Notes: a model not told the origin generated them from the sequence alone. 64,000 bases of DNA from Desulfonatronovibrio hydrogenovorans DSM 9292 (GCF_000686525.1 NZ_JMKT01000015.1:124001-188000), one strand, 5' to 3'; shown: positions 16,578-25,258, numbered from the stretch's first letter. A program made the numbers and translations.

Positions 16578-17108
16578 ATGAACAAAACTGACTCCAAGAA
16601 AAGAATGGTTCTGGAAGCCAGATCCGGCAGCCCGTTTAAAGGTCTTTTTTTTGTACTTGCCATCATCCTGATTACAGGAGCAGGCCTGTTTTACTATACA
16701 TCAACCCAGGAAGAGCAGACATTATCCGTGGACCTAGAAGAGGTCAGCCCGGTGGACGATACATTTATTTTTGATCTCGAACTCTTTGCGGACAATACAG
16801 CTAAGCATTATGTATATGATGACGGGAACGGACTAAAGATCAGGTTTTTTGTTGTCAAGTCGCCCGACGGTGTTGTTAGAACTGCCTTTGATGCCTGCGA
16901 CCTGTGCTGGACTGCTGATAAGGGCTATGTCCAGGATGGCGAGTTCATGATATGTCGCAACTGTGGGATGCGTTTTCACAGTTCTTTGATCAATGTTGAG
17001 CAGGGTGGCTGCAATCCAGCTCCTTTAACCAGGGAGGTGGTTGGCAGTGAGCTGCATATTCAGAGAAAAGATGTCCTGGAGGGGGCAAGATACTTTGATT
17101 TTTCCTGA
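16578..17108 (+). CDS. DUF2318 (FtrD-like) membrane-anchored metal protein
   Basis: A 176-residue protein with one N-terminal membrane helix (about 21-40) and an exported C-terminal domain carrying CDLC (107-110), CRNCGMRF (126-133) and GGCNPAP (143-149). This is the DUF2318/FtrD pattern, found in the Campylobacter P19 and related Ftr iron-uptake operons. The Cys pairs probably bind metal or an iron-sulphur centre. It is followed by FtsX-type permease and ATPase genes, as in those operons, but no Ftr1 permease or P19 gene is present here. Confidence 0.83.
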   Translation: MNKTDSKKRMVLEARSGSPFKGLFFVLAIILITGAGLFYYTSTQEEQTLSVDLEEVSPVDDTFIFDLELFADNTAKHYVYDDGNGLKIRFFVVKSPDGVVRTAFDACDLCWTADKGYVQDGEFMICRNCGMRFHSSLINVEQGGCNPAPLTREVVGSELHIQRKDVLEGARYFDFS

Positions 17109-17221
17109 TCAAGGGTGATCAGTCCTCTCAATCAATTCTTCCAACATAGCTCAGAGCTTTGTTTTTGGTTTTTGTAAGGAAAGCTTTAAACATAAAGAAA
17201 CCATTTTTATCGGTTATTAAG

Positions 17222-18394
17222 ATGAATTTAAACAGAATCGCTCTTTTGAATATCCGGCGCAGAAAGGTCAAGGCTGCTTTTGCCTTTTCCGGGATTTTCA
17301 TAGCAGTGGCCACGGTCATAACCTTGCTCGGCCTCTCTGGAACGGCAGGGCATAATATGCTGCATCAGCTTGAAAGGTATGGAGCAAATATAGTCATTCT
17401 TCCCAAAAGTGAAAGCCTGCCTTTGAGTTATGGAGGTATTTCCCTGGGCGGAATTTCCTTTGAGCTGAACGAATTGAGTGAAGAAGATCTGCAAAGGGTG
17501 CATGAGATTCCATTTAACCAGAATATTGCAGCTCTGGGGCCAGTGGTTTTAGGGGTTGCCAAGGTAATGGGTAATCAGGTTCTTGTGGCCGGGGTGGACT
17601 TCCAGAGCATGAGGGTGCTTCGGCCCTGGTGGGAGATAACCGGTGGCCTTCCTGGAAACGGTCAGATCCTTGCTGGAAGCGATGCTTCTGAACTGCTGGG
17701 GATTGAACCTGGAGAGCTGGTTTCTGTTAATGGAAAACAGTTTGAAGTCTCAGGCACTTTAAACAGATCAGGCTCACAGGATGATCATATCCTGTTTACA
17801 TCCCTTGGTACTGCCCAGGAACTCTTCAATAAGGAAGGTCAGGTTTCAATGGTCGAAGTGGCTGCACTCTGCCACGGGTGTCCCATTGAAGACATGGTCA
17901 TATATATATCAGAGGCCTTGCCCGATGCCAGGGTTATGGCTATCCAGCAGGTGGTCATGGGGCGCATGGAGGCCCTGGACCACTTTCAGAGATTTGCATA
18001 CGGGGTAAGTGTTCTGATCATTCTGGTGGCAGGCCTGATGGTGCTGGTGACCATGATGGGAAGCGTTCGGGAAAGATCATCAGAGATCGGGATATTCAGA
18101 GCCATAGGTTATCGTCAGGGCCATGTGATGAGAATCATTCTGCTGGAAGTCACAGTAATTTCCCTGGTGGCCGGACTTGCTGCCTATCCAGTGGGGCTCT
18201 TGGCTTCCAGACAGTTGATGCCCCTGTTTACCCTGGGCCAGGCTGAACACGTTCTTCATCCCGGACATTTATTTGATCCATTGCTACTGGCTGTGTCTTT
18301 GGGGCTGGCCCTTGTAGTTGGGCTCTGTGCTGGATATTATCCAGCCAGAACTGCGGCCAGGCTGGATCCCAACCAGGCGTTGCGTTCACTATAG
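17222..18394 (+). CDS. ABC transporter permease (MacB/FtsX type)
   Basis: A 390-residue permease with the MacB/LolC layout: an N-terminal membrane helix (about 17-40), a large periplasmic domain, and three C-terminal helices (about 260-285, 310-340, 355-380) with the FtsX signature GIFRAIGYRQGHV. The ATG at 17222 (MNLNRIALLNIRRRKVKAAF) is the likely start; the longer ORF from 17159 overlaps the promoterless gap and lacks family sequence. Such transporters do mechanotransmission rather than bulk transport; here it is paired with a DUF2318 protein and an ATPase, as in iron-reductase systems. Confidence 0.87.
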   Translation: MNLNRIALLNIRRRKVKAAFAFSGIFIAVATVITLLGLSGTAGHNMLHQLERYGANIVILPKSESLPLSYGGISLGGISFELNELSEEDLQRVHEIPFNQNIAALGPVVLGVAKVMGNQVLVAGVDFQSMRVLRPWWEITGGLPGNGQILAGSDASELLGIEPGELVSVNGKQFEVSGTLNRSGSQDDHILFTSLGTAQELFNKEGQVSMVEVAALCHGCPIEDMVIYISEALPDARVMAIQQVVMGRMEALDHFQRFAYGVSVLIILVAGLMVLVTMMGSVRERSSEIGIFRAIGYRQGHVMRIILLEVTVISLVAGLAAYPVGLLASRQLMPLFTLGQAEHVLHPGHLFDPLLLAVSLGLALVVGLCAGYYPARTAARLDPNQALRSL

Positions 18395-18403
18395 GAATAT
18401 AAA

Positions 18404-19072
18404 ATGACATTTATTTCTACAAAAAACCTGATCAAAAAATATGCAGGCGATGAAGACGGTTTCCCGGCTGTAAATGATGTGACCATGGATATCGAGCAAG
18501 GAGAATTTGTTGCAGTAATGGGCAGGTCGGGCTCAGGCAAGTCGACCCTTTTATCTGTTCTGGGAGCTCTTAACACTCCTACATCAGGGCTATGCACTGT
18601 TGACAGCATTGATATATACGCCCTTGGCCATGACCAGCAGGCAGATTTTAGAAGGGAGTACCTGGGATTTGTTTTTCAAAATTTCCATCTTCTTCCATAT
18701 TTGACCGCCCTGGAAAATGTTATGGTCCCTTTGGCTGTAACCAGATTTTCTTATGGTGAGAAAAAAGATATGGCTATGAAAGCTCTGGCCCAGGTCAATC
18801 TCGAGAAAAAAGCCCGGCAATTGCCTTCAATGATGTCCGGGGGAGAACAGGAAAGGGTGGCCATAGCCAGGGCAGTGGTCAATCATCCCCGTATTATCCT
18901 GGCTGATGAACCAACCGGAAACCTGGACTCAAAGACCGGCCAGGAAGTTATGGAACTTCTAAGTAAGCTTAATCAGCAGGGAATAACCGTGGTCATGGTC
19001 ACTCACAGCCGGGAGAATTCTTCCTTTGCCGGGAGGGTGCTGACCATGACCGACGGTAAGTTGTCAGGGTGA
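18404..19072 (+). CDS. ABC transporter ATP-binding protein (LolD/MacB type)
   Basis: A 222-residue ATPase with Walker A GRSGSGKST (40-48), Q loop FQNFHLLPYL, signature MSGGEQERVAIARA (144-157; E replaces the more usual Q), Walker B ILADEPTGNLD and the switch histidine in VTHS. It partners the permease 9 bp upstream. It converges tail to tail, 3 bp apart, with the ferredoxin gene, and there is no terminator between them. Confidence 0.92.
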   Translation: MTFISTKNLIKKYAGDEDGFPAVNDVTMDIEQGEFVAVMGRSGSGKSTLLSVLGALNTPTSGLCTVDSIDIYALGHDQQADFRREYLGFVFQNFHLLPYLTALENVMVPLAVTRFSYGEKKDMAMKALAQVNLEKKARQLPSMMSGGEQERVAIARAVVNHPRIILADEPTGNLDSKTGQEVMELLSKLNQQGITVVMVTHSRENSSFAGRVLTMTDGKLSG

Positions 19073-19075
19073 GTA

Positions 19076-19273
19076 TTATTGATTCAGCCAGGAAATGCAC
19101 TGGGCAGGACAGGAATCAATGGCTTCTTGGATCAGCTCTTGCGGACCACCTTCTGCCTTGATGATCTGTGACTTGCCCGATTCTTCATCCAGGCTGAATA
19201 CTTCAGGACAGATGGATTCGCAGGTTCCACATCCTATACATTCATCCACATCGATTGCAACTTTGCGACTCAC
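19076..19273 (-). CDS. Single-cluster ferredoxin
   Basis: A 65-residue ferredoxin of the Desulfovibrio/Pyrococcus kind: CIGCGTC at 12-18, CP at 22-23, and a distal C55/C59. One [4Fe-4S] cluster is expected; C22 and C55/C59 supply the rest. Start is GTG at 19273 with AAAGGAG 5 nt upstream. It probably shares a transcript with the cupin gene upstream (16-bp gap). Confidence 0.9.
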   Translation of the reverse strand: MSRKVAIDVDECIGCGTCESICPEVFSLDEESGKSQIIKAEGGPQELIQEAIDSCPAQCISWLNQ

Positions 19274-19288
19274 TTGATCTCCTTTCTG

Positions 19289-19603
19289 CTAAAGAGGAGG
19301 AGCAATGGTCACCAGGACCCGCATTTCTGTCCAGGCCCTGACTCCATGAGGTTCAGCAATATCGCAGATCAAAATGTCTCCAGTTTTGGCTGGAATGGAT
19401 CTGTCCTTGGCCAGGTATTCTCCCTCGCCCTCAAGAATTTGAATGCTCAGTTCTCCTTCCAGTTCATGGGAATGGATTGGCAGTTCCTGACCTGCCTTGA
19501 AATTAAAGTTGATAATTCTGAAATAAGGGCTGTCGTGTACCAGCAGCTTTTTCATGCCCTTTTCGCTGAAAGTGCCCTCTTGGAGGATGTTCATGGTTTT
19601 CAT
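19289..19603 (-). CDS. Small cupin domain protein
   Basis: A 104-residue single-domain cupin. The metal motif 1 histidines are in IHSHELEGELSIQILEGEG, and motif 2 is CDIAEPHGVRAW. Function is unknown; such small cupins bind metals or anions. GGAG 7 nt before the ATG at 19603 supports that start over the 19648 ORF start. Confidence 0.82.
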   Translation of the reverse strand: MKTMNILQEGTFSEKGMKKLLVHDSPYFRIINFNFKAGQELPIHSHELEGELSIQILEGEGEYLAKDRSIPAKTGDILICDIAEPHGVRAWTEMRVLVTIAPPL

Positions 19604-19704
19604 GTCTCTTCTCCTTGTTTGGTTATAATGTTGAAAAAATACTGCCATAACTGAGAAGAACCGCCTTGACTTAAGTCAATGGTCCCGGAAGGTTGATTGA
19701 TTTC

Positions 19705-20478
19705 CTATATCAGCCCCGAGATCAGGCCAGCTGATATGAAAAAAAGCAGGATGCTGACTAAGACCTGGACTGATCTCAGGGTGATTTTTTTCAAGAGCAT
19801 CCTTCCCGCAATTGCACCGCTGAAGGCTGCCAGGGAGGCAGCAATGATCAGGTTCAAATTTTCCCTGATTTCAGGACTCCAGATCAACCCGGAATAAGCT
19901 GTTATCCTGGACAGATCCACCACAACGGCAATAACCACCCCGGTTCCAACAAACGCTTCCTTGCCAAGACCGGACTTGATCAGAAAAGCACTGCGAAAAG
20001 CGCCCTGATGTCCGGACAAGCCTCCAAAGAATCCGCTTAAAAGTCCTCCCAGAGGGAGAAATTTTGGATCAAAAGCCATTTTTTTAAAAGGAGTCATTAG
20101 TTCAAGACCGGCAAAAAAGGCCATGAGGACTCCAATAACCAGTTTGACCGGATAAACACTGAATTCTTTGTCCATCAGGGTATAAGTGACAATGGGTGGA
20201 AGGTCTGCAAGCCTTATTAGCATGATGGCCCCGGCAAAGCTGGTTATGAGGGCTGGAAGTCCGAATCTGAGTACTGCCCTTAAATCTGCTTTGTTTCCAA
20301 TGATGCCTAGCTTGAAGATGTTGTTGGCCAGATGAACTACTGCGGTCATGGCAACTGCAGCCTGCACAGGAAAAAAAATGGCAAATGCTGGAAGCAAAAG
20401 CGTTCCCAGTCCGAATCCAGAAAAAAGAGTCAGGCCGGATGCAAATAAAGCAGCAAAGCATATCAGAACATATTCCAT
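19705..20478 (-). CDS. TauE/SafE family sulfite exporter-like permease
   Basis: A 257-residue integral membrane protein with about eight hydrophobic segments and the family motif GGLLSGFFGGLSGHQGAFRSAFL. TauE/SafE proteins move organosulfonates, sulfite or sulfoacetate. The start at 20478 has AGGTGAG 8 nt upstream. It stands alone between the cupin and DUF362 genes. Confidence 0.85.
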   Translation of the reverse strand: MEYVLICFAALFASGLTLFSGFGLGTLLLPAFAIFFPVQAAVAMTAVVHLANNIFKLGIIGNKADLRAVLRFGLPALITSFAGAIMLIRLADLPPIVTYTLMDKEFSVYPVKLVIGVLMAFFAGLELMTPFKKMAFDPKFLPLGGLLSGFFGGLSGHQGAFRSAFLIKSGLGKEAFVGTGVVIAVVVDLSRITAYSGLIWSPEIRENLNLIIAASLAAFSGAIAGRMLLKKITLRSVQVLVSILLFFISAGLISGLI

Positions 20479-20682
20479 GAAAGACTCACCTAAGGTATCA
20501 GGTTTGCTGGCAGTATCCCAATTTTTTCAGATTTAGCCAGGTATTTTGATGCAAGAATATTAAAGTCAGAGTTGACTGCCTAAATTGAGATGTGTCTGAA
20601 ACAGTTGTCCAGGGTAAGAAAAAATATTATGCACGTTAAAAAGGGTCGAATAATTAATTTTTGACCAATGATGGGGGTTATT

Positions 20683-21657
20683 ATGGTTAAAAAACAAAAA
20701 AATTCAAGTGCTATTTATAGTTGCAGACGGTTGATAACCAGAAGGAATTTTATCAAAAAACAGGGCCAGGCAGCCTTGTTTGCGGCAGCGGCTGCCAAAG
20801 CGGGGTTTATGTTTCCAGCTTATGCTGGAGCGGACAGTTACCCGCATATCAGCATTGCCAAAGGTGGACTTGAAGAGGCAACAAAGGCAGCTGTTTCAAC
20901 CCTTGGGGGAATGAAGGTCTTTGTCAGTCAAGGCGATAAAGTGGTGATCAAGCCCAATATGAGTTTTGCCCATCCGCCTGAACGGGCAACCAACACCCAT
21001 CCGGAAGTAGTCAGGGCTTTGTCTGAGATGTGTATTGAGGCTGGGGCTGCTTCGGTCATGGTCCTGGATAACCCATTGCAGGGAGCAGAGCTCTGCCTGG
21101 AACGTTCCGGCATCCAGGAAGCCTGCAGGCTGGTCCCTCAGACTTCAGTTCATGCCTTCAGTTCCAGCCGGTTTTTCAGGGAGGTTAGGCTTGATCAAGG
21201 TAAAAATATGAGGCAGGCCAGTGTGATGCAAGATGTTCTAGAAGCAGACGTGCTTATTGCTGCTCCTGTGGCCAAGTCTCACTCTGCCACCGGGGTCAGT
21301 CTTTCTATGAAAGGGATGATGGGACTCATCCGGGACAGGGGCATCATGCATCGAAGATATAACTTGAGTTCGGCCATCGTGGATCTCTGCACCCTGCTGC
21401 GGGCGGATCTGACAGTAATTGACGCTACAAGAGTGCTGTCCAGCCATGGTCCATATGGCCCTGGCGAGGTAATCAGCGCCAGAACCATAATAGCTTCCAG
21501 AGATATGGTTGCCGCTGATGCCAAGACAGTTGAAATGTTTCCATGGTATGGCCGGGATATCAGGCCTGATCAAGTAGCTCATATCCGTGAGGCCCATGAA
21601 AGAGGGCTGGGCAGGATGGATCTGGAGAATCTTGAAACCAGAACGGTCACCGCCTGA
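20683..21657 (+). CDS. DUF362 domain protein with twin-arginine signal
   Basis: A 324-residue protein exported by the Tat path (TRRNFIKKQGQAAL then a hydrophobic Ala-rich stretch). The remainder is a DUF362 domain (VFVSQGDKVVIKPNMSF, NTHPEVVRAL, AAPVAKSHSATGVSLSMKGMMGL). DUF362 proteins are linked to iron-sulphur or metal handling and often occur with ferredoxins. The ATGs at 20668 and 20671 are alternative starts; GGGGG lies before the ATG at 20683. Its stop overlaps the next start by one base (TGATG), so it is coupled to the polyferredoxin. Confidence 0.85.
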   Translation: MVKKQKNSSAIYSCRRLITRRNFIKKQGQAALFAAAAAKAGFMFPAYAGADSYPHISIAKGGLEEATKAAVSTLGGMKVFVSQGDKVVIKPNMSFAHPPERATNTHPEVVRALSEMCIEAGAASVMVLDNPLQGAELCLERSGIQEACRLVPQTSVHAFSSSRFFREVRLDQGKNMRQASVMQDVLEADVLIAAPVAKSHSATGVSLSMKGMMGLIRDRGIMHRRYNLSSAIVDLCTLLRADLTVIDATRVLSSHGPYGPGEVISARTIIASRDMVAADAKTVEMFPWYGRDIRPDQVAHIREAHERGLGRMDLENLETRTVTA

Positions 21658-23294
21658 TGAGTTTCAGAACGATTATCCGCTTTTTAAGCCTTGGTTTTTT
21701 TATTTTTCTGCTTTGGATGACCACCTTTCCCCTGAAGGGATGGTTTCCAGTTGATTTTTTCCTGCGTCTGGACCCTCTGATTTTTCTGGGAACAGTGATC
21801 AGTTCAAGGCAATTGATCACCGCTTTAATTCCAGGACTTCTGATTCTTTTGCTTACCCTGGTTCTGGGACGGTTTTTCTGCGGGTACATCTGCCCCATGG
21901 GCATCACCCTGGATGTAACCGACAAAGTGTTTGGTCCTGGAAAGAATAACAACACCAAGCTGTCGGCCCAGAAGCATGCGGTCATGAGGAACATCAAGTA
22001 TCTGGTTCTCCTGTTCATCTTGGGAACCTGTCTGTTGGGTATTTCTTCGGTTTTTCTGGCATCACCCCTGTCCCTGGTCACCAGATTCTACGGCCTGGTG
22101 CTCTATCCAGGACTGGTCTTTATGGGGGAGGGTTTTCTTACCCTGGTTATGCCTCTGAGTTCTGCACTTGGTGTTTCTTTTCTTACCTATGCTGAACTTG
22201 AACCCTACCGCTTTGCTACCCAGTGGTTTATCTTGCTTTTTTTTGCTGCTGTCTTTGCCCTGGCCTATTATTCCCCAAGATTCTGGTGCAGATATCTGTG
22301 CCCCTCCGGAGCTCTTATGGCTCTTTTCAGCCGAAACCCTGTGGTGGGCCGGAAGGTCTCTGAGGCGTGTACGGATTGCAGTATCTGTCAGAAGAAATGT
22401 CCCATGGACGCCATAGACAGCGATCCCACCAGGACCAGCCACCATGAGTGCATTGCCTGTGAGACCTGTGTCCGGGTTTGTCCGGAGCAGGCTGTAAATT
22501 TTGGAATTGGAGAAAAGAAATCTGGCAGGGTAACGGGATATCTACCAGCCAGGAGGCAGGTTCTGGCATCTCTGGCCGCAGGTGCTGGTTCGGCTTTGCT
22601 GATTCAGACCGGCATCAGCAGTGTAAAGAGTGAGTTTATTCCAGGCAATATCCTGCCTTCCAGCCTTATCCGTCCTCCAGGGGCTTTGCCTGAAGAGAGT
22701 TTTTTGGGCCGGTGCATAAGGTGCGGTCAATGTATGAAAGTCTGCCCAACCAACACTCTGCAGCCTGTCTGGCTGGATGGCGGTCTTGGAGGGATATTCA
22801 GTCCCAAGGTTCTTCCTAGAAGAGGGCCTTGCGATCCTTTATGCAATGCCTGTGGGATGGTCTGTCCTTCCGGAGCTCTGAGATCGCTGCCTCTGGCTGA
22901 AAAGATGTGGGCCAAAATTGGAACTTCCTACATTATTCCCTTTAAGTGTCTGGCCTGGGAATGGAAACGTGAATGTCTGGTCTGCTACGAGGTGTGTCCA
23001 TACGCAGCCCTTGAACTTAAAAGAGTGGATGGTAATCCAGTCCCGGTTCCGTACGTGATTCATCATAAGTGCAGTGGATGCGGGGCCTGTGAATACCACT
23101 GCCCGGTTCAGGCCGGATCAGCCATAGTTGTTGAACCAATGGAATCTCTAAGGATGAGTAAAGGTTCTTATATTGACAAAGGAAGGGCCATAGGACTCGA
23201 TTTAGAGGCCGACCCTGATCGGCAAAGAAGACCCCCTGGCCATCTCTTTGATGGTGATGATCCAGGAGACCTTCCACCAGGTTTCAGTTCCTGA
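21657..23294 (+). CDS. NapH-NapG-like fusion polyferredoxin
   Basis: A 545-residue membrane iron-sulphur protein. Residues 1-220 are NapH-like: four or more helices and CGYICPMG. A first ferredoxin pair follows (CTDCSICQKKCP, CIACETCVRVCP). Then ARRQVLASLAAGAGSALL near residues 299-316 looks like an internal Tat-like signal, followed by a NapG-like module starting RPPGALPEESFLGRCIRCGQ and three more cluster motifs (CDPLCNACGMVCP, CLVCYEVCP, CSGCGACEYHCP). In nitrate reductases NapH and NapG are separate quinol-dehydrogenase subunits. Here they are fused and coupled to DUF362, so electron supply from the quinone pool to a periplasmic reductase is a plausible role. Confidence 0.83.
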   Translation: MSFRTIIRFLSLGFFIFLLWMTTFPLKGWFPVDFFLRLDPLIFLGTVISSRQLITALIPGLLILLLTLVLGRFFCGYICPMGITLDVTDKVFGPGKNNNTKLSAQKHAVMRNIKYLVLLFILGTCLLGISSVFLASPLSLVTRFYGLVLYPGLVFMGEGFLTLVMPLSSALGVSFLTYAELEPYRFATQWFILLFFAAVFALAYYSPRFWCRYLCPSGALMALFSRNPVVGRKVSEACTDCSICQKKCPMDAIDSDPTRTSHHECIACETCVRVCPEQAVNFGIGEKKSGRVTGYLPARRQVLASLAAGAGSALLIQTGISSVKSEFIPGNILPSSLIRPPGALPEESFLGRCIRCGQCMKVCPTNTLQPVWLDGGLGGIFSPKVLPRRGPCDPLCNACGMVCPSGALRSLPLAEKMWAKIGTSYIIPFKCLAWEWKRECLVCYEVCPYAALELKRVDGNPVPVPYVIHHKCSGCGACEYHCPVQAGSAIVVEPMESLRMSKGSYIDKGRAIGLDLEADPDRQRRPPGHLFDGDDPGDLPPGFSS

Positions 23295-23302
23295 TTTTTC
23301 CC

Positions 23303-23330
23303 TTGCCAAACCTTTGGCTATGATTATAAA
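23303..23330 (+). promoter_or_regulatory. Sigma-70 promoter of the tmRNA gene
   Basis: TTGCCA (23303-23308) and TATAAA (23325-23330) are 16 bp apart, about 40 nt before the mature tmRNA 5' end. Confidence 0.55.
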
Positions 23331-23368
23331 TAATCTTAGCAACACATGGATGCGTACCTGCCTGGTCA

Positions 23369-23733
23369 GGGGGCGACATGGCTTCGACAGGGATGATAGA
23401 AGCAAAGGTTGCAGGCCGAGGTGCTGTGGGGACCTCGTTAAACACGCAGCAAAAAATTAGTTGCCAAAAACAACGATTACGCACTGGCTGCTTAGACGGC
23501 CACGTTTCCTTAAGCCCATGCCTGATAAGCTTTATGGAAGCGCCAAAACCCCATCAGGCTGCCCGGTCAAAGCCCTACCTTGAGACTTTGATCGTTAAGA
23601 TAAATCAAGGTTGGTTTCAGGGATGCCTGTCCGGCTGCTTACCCTGGAACGAGAAGCTAAGTCCGGACTAAGCCTGTAGAAGCCTTTAGCTGAACATTCT
23701 TGGACGCGGGTTCGATTCCCGCCGCCTCCACCA
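23369..23733 (+). ncRNA. ssrA: tmRNA (transfer-messenger RNA)
   Basis: A complete 365-nt tmRNA. The 5' end GGGGGCGACATGGCTTCGACAG and the 3' end GGTTCGATTCCCGCCGCCTCCACCA form the tRNA-like acceptor and T arm (GGGGGCG pairs with CGCCTCC through one G-U), with CCA encoded. The resume codon is probably GCC at 23463, preceded by TTAGTT, close to the E. coli UAGUC-GCA context. The tag read from it is AKNNDYALAA followed by TAG at 23493-23495. The LAA end fits ClpXP/ClpAP degradation. Confidence 0.95.
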
Positions 23734-23800
23734 TTCTGCCTTACAACCTAACTTGGTCGATTCAAATTTTCATATGTCTTAAAAAGGGTTTCCATATTTG

Positions 23801-23862
23801 AATAACTCTGTAGAGCCTGTAGCCGAATCATTTGATTCGGCTACAGGCTCTACAGAGTTATT
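23801..23862. repeat. Perfect 30-bp inverted repeat
   Basis: Arms 23801-23830 and 23833-23862 match perfectly, with a 2-nt loop. The right arm overlaps the last codons and stop of mazF. It is far longer than a normal terminator hairpin and no T-run follows on either strand. Confidence 0.85.
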
Positions 23863-24193
23863 CGCCGTACATGTCAGTAATAAGTTTCCGTAATTGGGCT
23901 GCTTTGCCTTCTGATAAGTAATCAATTTTTTTTCTCAATCTTTGCTTGCGAATGGTGCGAATTTGGTCAACAGCAATTTCAGCATTTCTGTTTGCACATT
24001 TTATCTGTATCCGCGTTCTCCATAAAGGATGCAGCTTAGAAGTTAATGGGCAGACTACAATTGTATCTAAATGCTTATTCATTTCATTTTGACTTACAAT
24101 GACGACCGGCCGTACTTTCTTAATTTCGCCGCCCAAGGTGGGGTTAAGATCAGCAACATATATGTCGTATCTTTTAATATTCAAAGTCCTCAT
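23858..24193 (-). CDS. mazF: MazF/PemK family toxin (endoribonuclease)
   Basis: A 111-residue type II toxin: NIKRYDIYVADLNPTLGGEI, VRPVVIVSQNEMN and TIVVCPLTS are the diagnostic strands, and R plus T/S residues for RNA cleavage lie in these. It overlaps the antitoxin gene by about 20 bp. The ATG at 24193 is used here; a TTG at 24184 would give the very typical N-terminus MNIKRYDIYVADLNP and is a serious alternative. Paired MazE is upstream. Confidence 0.87.
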   Translation of the reverse strand: MRTLNIKRYDIYVADLNPTLGGEIKKVRPVVIVSQNEMNKHLDTIVVCPLTSKLHPLWRTRIQIKCANRNAEIAVDQIRTIRKQRLRKKIDYLSEGKAAQLRKLITDMYGE

Positions 24194-24446
24194 CCTCCAG
24201 GCCATCAAGAAGTGCTACATTGAAGTGGTCCCAGTTTTCATTTTCCTCAGCCATGCTTTTGTAGGTATCTTCCCAGGAAAGGATTTTTTCTTCTTTCTTA
24301 CGAAGCAGTAATCCTCTCTCTGTTTCTTCTATTAGCAGCGTATTTGCTAGACCATATTTCTGAATAAGTGCCTTGGGTATGCGAATTCCTTTAGAATTAC
24401 CAATGGGAACCAACTTAACATCTCTTATTCGTATTTGATTTTTCAT
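24174..24446 (-). CDS. mazE: MazE-type antitoxin (SpoVT-AbrB fold)
   Basis: A 90-residue antitoxin with an AbrB/MazE DNA-binding N-terminus (VKLVPIGNSKGIRIPKALI) and an acidic C-terminal tail (EENENWDHFN...EDEDFEY) that would bind MazF. GGGAG about 8 nt before the ATG at 24446 supports this start over 24569. It sits in the AT-rich patch after the tmRNA gene, with mobile-element remnants. Confidence 0.87.
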   Translation of the reverse strand: MKNQIRIRDVKLVPIGNSKGIRIPKALIQKYGLANTLLIEETERGLLLRKKEEKILSWEDTYKSMAEENENWDHFNVALLDGLEDEDFEY

Positions 24447-24584
24447 AGATATTGCTCCCTCAGGTCGTATTGATTTGTATGTACCGTAATTACATTTTTC
24501 TGCAATGTCAAGCATGAGCACACATGAAGACAGGGCAGGTTTGCTGATGAGGAGGTCATGTTTGATCACTTACCATATATCCGG

Positions 24585-24700
24585 CCGCCAACCGTGACAC
24601 ACTCATGCTGCTCCACTGTGATCATGCTTCCCCACCTCCCTCCTGAATCTGTGGTCAACTCAGGATAAAGGTGTTTTGTCAGGGGACCACTTCAGAAACT
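24585..24700 (-). mobile_element. Possible IS21-family end remnant
   Basis: On the minus strand a short reading frame MITVEQHECVTVGGRIYGK (ATG near 24640) opens like IstA transposases of IS21 and then stops. Next to it GTGGTC at 24651-24656 and GACCAC at 24685-24690 form an inverted pair like the multiple end repeats of IS21. Only this end is left; there is no istB. Confidence 0.35.
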
Positions 24701-25174
24701 TATATGAATACTATTATAACAGCACAAAACTCCTTTTCCGTAACATGCATATTCACCGTATTTAGGCAGATGAACAGGGGGAAGATAGCTCCCAGGTAAG
24801 CTCCCCGATTGCCTGTGCCGGCTGAGGCGTCAGCCTTCAGGTTTCTTAACGTCCATTAAAAAATAAAATCGCATAGAAATTCAACCCTTTATCTATAAGA
24901 ATCTGATACATCTAAATCTATCAATCAGCTTATGTGTTTGTTTGTAATTCCAATAGGCGCCTAATCTCCCATTACATCAATCAACCAGACTCTAACATGC
25001 AAACAAGTTCCACAAGGAATACATCAAAAGGCATAGGATGGATCCTTATTGCATATTTTTTTCTGTTTTCGAATTTTCATTTTGTTGCTGTCATCAAAAA
25101 ATCCCTTCAAAACAGATCATTATACGCATGTCCTCTCCAATGAAATTATTGGCATGATAATTGCCAATAATTAG
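24700..25174. other. AT-rich intergenic region
   Basis: About 470 bp with no gene I can support. A 70-codon plus ORF (24934-25143) has one hydrophobic stretch but no ribosome site. A short hairpin ATTGGCA/TGCCAAT at 25148-25168 directly precedes the riboswitch. Confidence 0.4.
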
Positions 25175-25175
25175 A

Positions 25176-25258
25176 GTAAAGATAAAGCCAAGCCAGTCGT
25201 AAGACTGGGACGGAAAGTCACGGGTCCAGAAGTAGGTGCTGGACAGCCGGGCTGCCAA
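25176..25258 (+). ncRNA. GEMM (cyclic di-GMP-I class) riboswitch aptamer
   Basis: The sequence holds the GEMM-I landmarks in order: AGTC-GTAA-GACT hairpin with a GNRA loop, then GGGACGGAAAGTCACGGGTC (close to GGGACGCAAAGCCACGGGTC), then a P2 stem GTCCAG/CTGGAC, then AGCCGGGCTGCC, the conserved 3' part. The class binds c-di-GMP or, in a variant common in Geobacter, 3',3'-cGAMP; the ligand cannot be decided without alignment. The 3' part is also the left arm of the terminator at 25245-25296. Confidence 0.82.

Noticed and set aside
23369-23733. tmRNA 3' end as a phage attachment site
   Set aside because: No second copy of the 3' end or integrase gene was found in the window.
24934-25143. A 69-codon ORF with one hydrophobic stretch
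   Set aside because: No ribosome site and no recognisable family; lies in an AT-rich remnant region.
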